Assembly (NCBI GenBank): GCA_015485995.1
Contig: WFSP01000019.1
Location: 1-14,687, forward strand
Direction: 5' to 3'
DNA from: Caldisericales bacterium
GTDB lineage: Bacteria; Caldisericota; Caldisericia; Caldisericales; Caldisericaceae
Length of the DNA: 14,687 nucleotides
The translations under genes were made by a program, and so were the position numbers. This document shows, in pieces, positions 12,950-14,687 of this stretch; positions within the stretch are counted from its first letter, which is position 1, and every line of letters starts with the position of its first letter. The notes beneath the pieces are model-generated. The model had not been told where the DNA came from and did not search any database. It saw only the letters and a list, made by a program, of their open reading frames with translations.

Positions 12950-14182
12950 TTAATGTGTCTCTTTATACTTATTAAGCACGTTCAACGCATAATCAATGTC
13001 GTATTCCGTATGGTCCGCACAGACCTGAAACCTGATTTCTTCATCACCCTTAGGGACAACAGGGTAGGCAAGGCCTGTCGCAAGAATTCCGTTATCCACA
13101 AGAAACGATACAAGTTCTTTTGTCTTATAAGTATCCCTTATCATCAAAGGCACTACCGGGTGGTCTCCCTCTATTACTTCATATCCCATACTAGTTAATC
13201 CCTTTTCAAAACGCTTAGTCATTTTATGAAGGTGTTTAAGAAGCTTTCTGCCACGTTCACTGTCAAGAATATCCAGAGCCTTCATAGCTGAAGCAGCCTC
13301 AGATGGAGTAATGGGATTTGAATAAATATAAAATGCCGCAGTTTCTCGCAAATAATCAATTACAGTTTTATCGCTTACAACATAACCACCATTTACACCC
13401 AATGCCTTACCCAATGTTGCAACAAGGATGTCAATGCGGTTTTCGTGTAAGTATTCCGTTGTGCCACGGCCGGTTTCTCCAATTGCTCCGACACCGTGAG
13501 AATCATCTACAACCGTGATAACTCCTTCCTCAAATTTATTGTTAAATTCTTCTGCAATGTCCACAATATCCTTGAGTGGCGCCCATTCGCCTCTCATACT
13601 GAAAATTCCGTCTGTAACGATTACTACTCTTTTCCCTTTTCCCACGGATTCTGTTAATATTTTTTTCAAATCAGTTGCAGAATTGTGCTTGTATATTTTT
13701 TTATCCTTTGATTTTGCAAGTCTTACCGCATTAATAATGCAGTTGTGGTTTAACTCATCACTTATTACAATTGTATCTTTGGAAATAATGGACGGCAGAA
13801 CCCCCATCACAGCAGCATAGGCAGCACTAAAAATCATAGCATCTTCTCTATTATGAAATTCTGCAAGCCTCTTTTCCAGGTCTTTGTGAGTTTTGAATGT
13901 ACCACTGATAAACCTTACTGCTCCCGGGCCCACTCCGAATTTCTCCGCAGCTTCTTCTTCCTCTTTTATAACGTCCTTTTTTAAAGACATCCCAAGGTAG
14001 TTATTTGCATTCATCCGAAGAAATTCTTTATCCTCATAACCTTCTATAAAATACCTTGGCCCTTTTTCGCTTTCTGCAGGTTTTATCCCCGTTACTACAG
14101 CCTCTTTGCCTTTTAAAGTACCTTGGTCTTTAAGTTTTTTTAAATGTTCCTCAAATATACTTTTAACCTTTTTTAAACTCAT
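12950..14182 (-). CDS. kbl: 2-amino-3-ketobutyrate CoA ligase (glycine C-acetyltransferase)
   Basis: This PLP enzyme of the alpha-oxoamine synthase family cleaves 2-amino-3-ketobutyrate with CoA to glycine and acetyl-CoA, the second step of threonine breakdown. From ATG 14182 it has 410 residues. Visible marks: MNANNYLGM (57-65), SDELNHNCI (141-149), TDGIFSMRGEWAPL (190-203), VVDDSHGVGAIGETGRG (224-240) and ATLGKALGVNGGYV (255-268) with the PLP lysine at 259. A GTG at 14191 lies inside the AGGAGGTG ribosome site (plus 14189-14196) and is not the start. Other family members (BioF, HemA, Spt) share the fold, but the adjacent threonine dehydrogenase fixes the assignment. The tdh stop TAG overlaps this ribosome site. 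Confidence 0.95.
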   Translation of the reverse strand: MSLKKVKSIFEEHLKKLKDQGTLKGKEAVVTGIKPAESEKGPRYFIEGYEDKEFLRMNANNYLGMSLKKDVIKEEEEAAEKFGVGPGAVRFISGTFKTHKDLEKRLAEFHNREDAMIFSAAYAAVMGVLPSIISKDTIVISDELNHNCIINAVRLAKSKDKKIYKHNSATDLKKILTESVGKGKRVVIVTDGIFSMRGEWAPLKDIVDIAEEFNNKFEEGVITVVDDSHGVGAIGETGRGTTEYLHENRIDILVATLGKALGVNGGYVVSDKTVIDYLRETAAFYIYSNPITPSEAASAMKALDILDSERGRKLLKHLHKMTKRFEKGLTSMGYEVIEGDHPVVPLMIRDTYKTKELVSFLVDNGILATGLAYPVVPKGDEEIRFQVCADHTEYDIDYALNVLNKYKETH

Positions 14183-14194
14183 ATGAATCACCTC

Positions 14195-14687
14195 CTATGG
14201 ATATAAAATAACTTTTCCGGAGAGTTTATTTTCCATAAGTTGCATCCCTTTTTCAAAATCTTTTAAAGGGAATTTATGAGTAATAACCGGTGAAACGTCA
14301 AGCCTCCCCGAGCTAAGAAAACGTGAAACAATCTCCCAAGTCTGAAAAATCCTTCTTCCCGTTATACCGTAAATTCTCAATTTCTTAAAAATTACATTAT
14401 CATTCAATGGAACTGTTATATCGTCTTTACTAAAAAGCCCCAGAAGGGACACTCTTCCAGCAGGGGTCATTACAGACAGCAGGTCATGCAATGCTTTTTC
14501 ACTGCCTGACATTTCTAGGCCTACATCTACGCCGAGCCCTTTTGTTTCTTCCATAACCACTGCTTTAAAATCTTCTTTTGTCGCATTCACAACAACATCA
14601 GCACCCATCTTTTTTGAGATATCGAGGTGGTAATCACTGAGATCGGAAACAATAATTTTTGTTGCACCCGATACCCTTGCCACACCC
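14195..14687 (-). CDS. tdh: L-threonine 3-dehydrogenase, C-terminal part (runs off right edge)
   Basis: The frame enters from the right edge without a start and stops at TAG 14197-14195. The 164 or so visible residues are the end of the Rossmann domain and the C-terminal part of a zinc-type medium-chain dehydrogenase: ATKIIVSDLSDYHLDISKKM, GLGVDVGLEMSG, GRVSLLGLF, then GITGRRIFQTWEIVSRFLSS, SPVITHKFPL and GKVILYP. The GR-xF-TW and ITH-F blocks are typical of TDH. The enzyme oxidises threonine to 2-amino-3-ketobutyrate with NAD, feeding Kbl encoded 12 bp downstream. The zinc-site half is outside the window and cannot be checked. Confidence 0.92.
   Translation of the reverse strand, partial: GVARVSGATKIIVSDLSDYHLDISKKMGADVVVNATKEDFKAVVMEETKGLGVDVGLEMSGSEKALHDLLSVMTPAGRVSLLGLFSKDDITVPLNDNVIFKKLRIYGITGRRIFQTWEIVSRFLSSGRLDVSPVITHKFPLKDFEKGMQLMENKLSGKVILYP

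Noticed and set aside
1..14687. CRISPR array, phage genes, toxin-antitoxin pair or defence cassette
   Set aside because: No regularly spaced repeats, no short toxin-antitoxin-like pairs and no defence-family motifs are visible. Almost all sequence is assigned to housekeeping genes.

Overview
This window is an AT-rich stretch of a bacterial chromosome. Nearly all of it is ordinary housekeeping sequence, with a small mobile-element scar at the left edge. Protein motifs, Shine-Dalgarno sites, tight overlaps and gene order all indicate a bacterium. The orders glmU-prs-ctc and the nearby set ymdB, miaB, kbl, tdh are known from Firmicutes such as Bacillus subtilis. However, a bactofilin beside an M23 peptidase and several divergent motifs fit a deep-branching or thermophilic low-GC lineage equally well. 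I cannot name the species from sequence alone.

Left edge (1-640): on the minus strand lies the first codons of an IS3-family OrfA, running out of the window. Upstream of it is the N-terminal quarter of an IS1380-like transposase that stops abruptly, so the IS3 element has apparently landed in it. A perfect 16-bp inverted repeat overlaps a good promoter just before the first plus-strand gene.

Plus-strand block (641-5791): a membrane-anchored sulfite-oxidase-fold molybdopterin enzyme whose start sits at the predicted transcription start. Then comes an M23 peptidase - bactofilin - phosphoribosyltransferase operon. The phosphoribosyltransferase runs tail-to-tail into exodeoxyribonuclease III (minus) with a 37-bp overlap. 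Divergent from xth are an isoprenylcysteine-methyltransferase-like membrane protein and a membrane-anchored metallophosphoesterase. The block ends with tRNA-Ala(CGC) under its own promoter.

Minus-strand block (5794-14687, read right to left): tdh (partial) and kbl convert threonine to glycine and acetyl-CoA, and end in a hairpin. Next are glmU (UDP-GlcNAc synthesis), prs (PRPP synthesis) and rplY/ctc (ribosomal protein L25, with an internal promoter), closed by a terminator hairpin. Last is a compact, overlapping set: ymdB, a CCA/poly(A) polymerase-type nucleotidyltransferase, miaB and miaA. The last three act on tRNA and end 2 bp from the tRNA-Ala gene.

I see no convincing undescribed multi-gene system. 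The observations most worth a second look are the histidine replacing the last Walker A glycine in MiaA, the leaderless-type promoter overlapped by a long palindrome, the missing Tat motif on the molybdopterin enzyme, the His in the Prs PRPP loop, and the crowded tRNA/miaA convergence.
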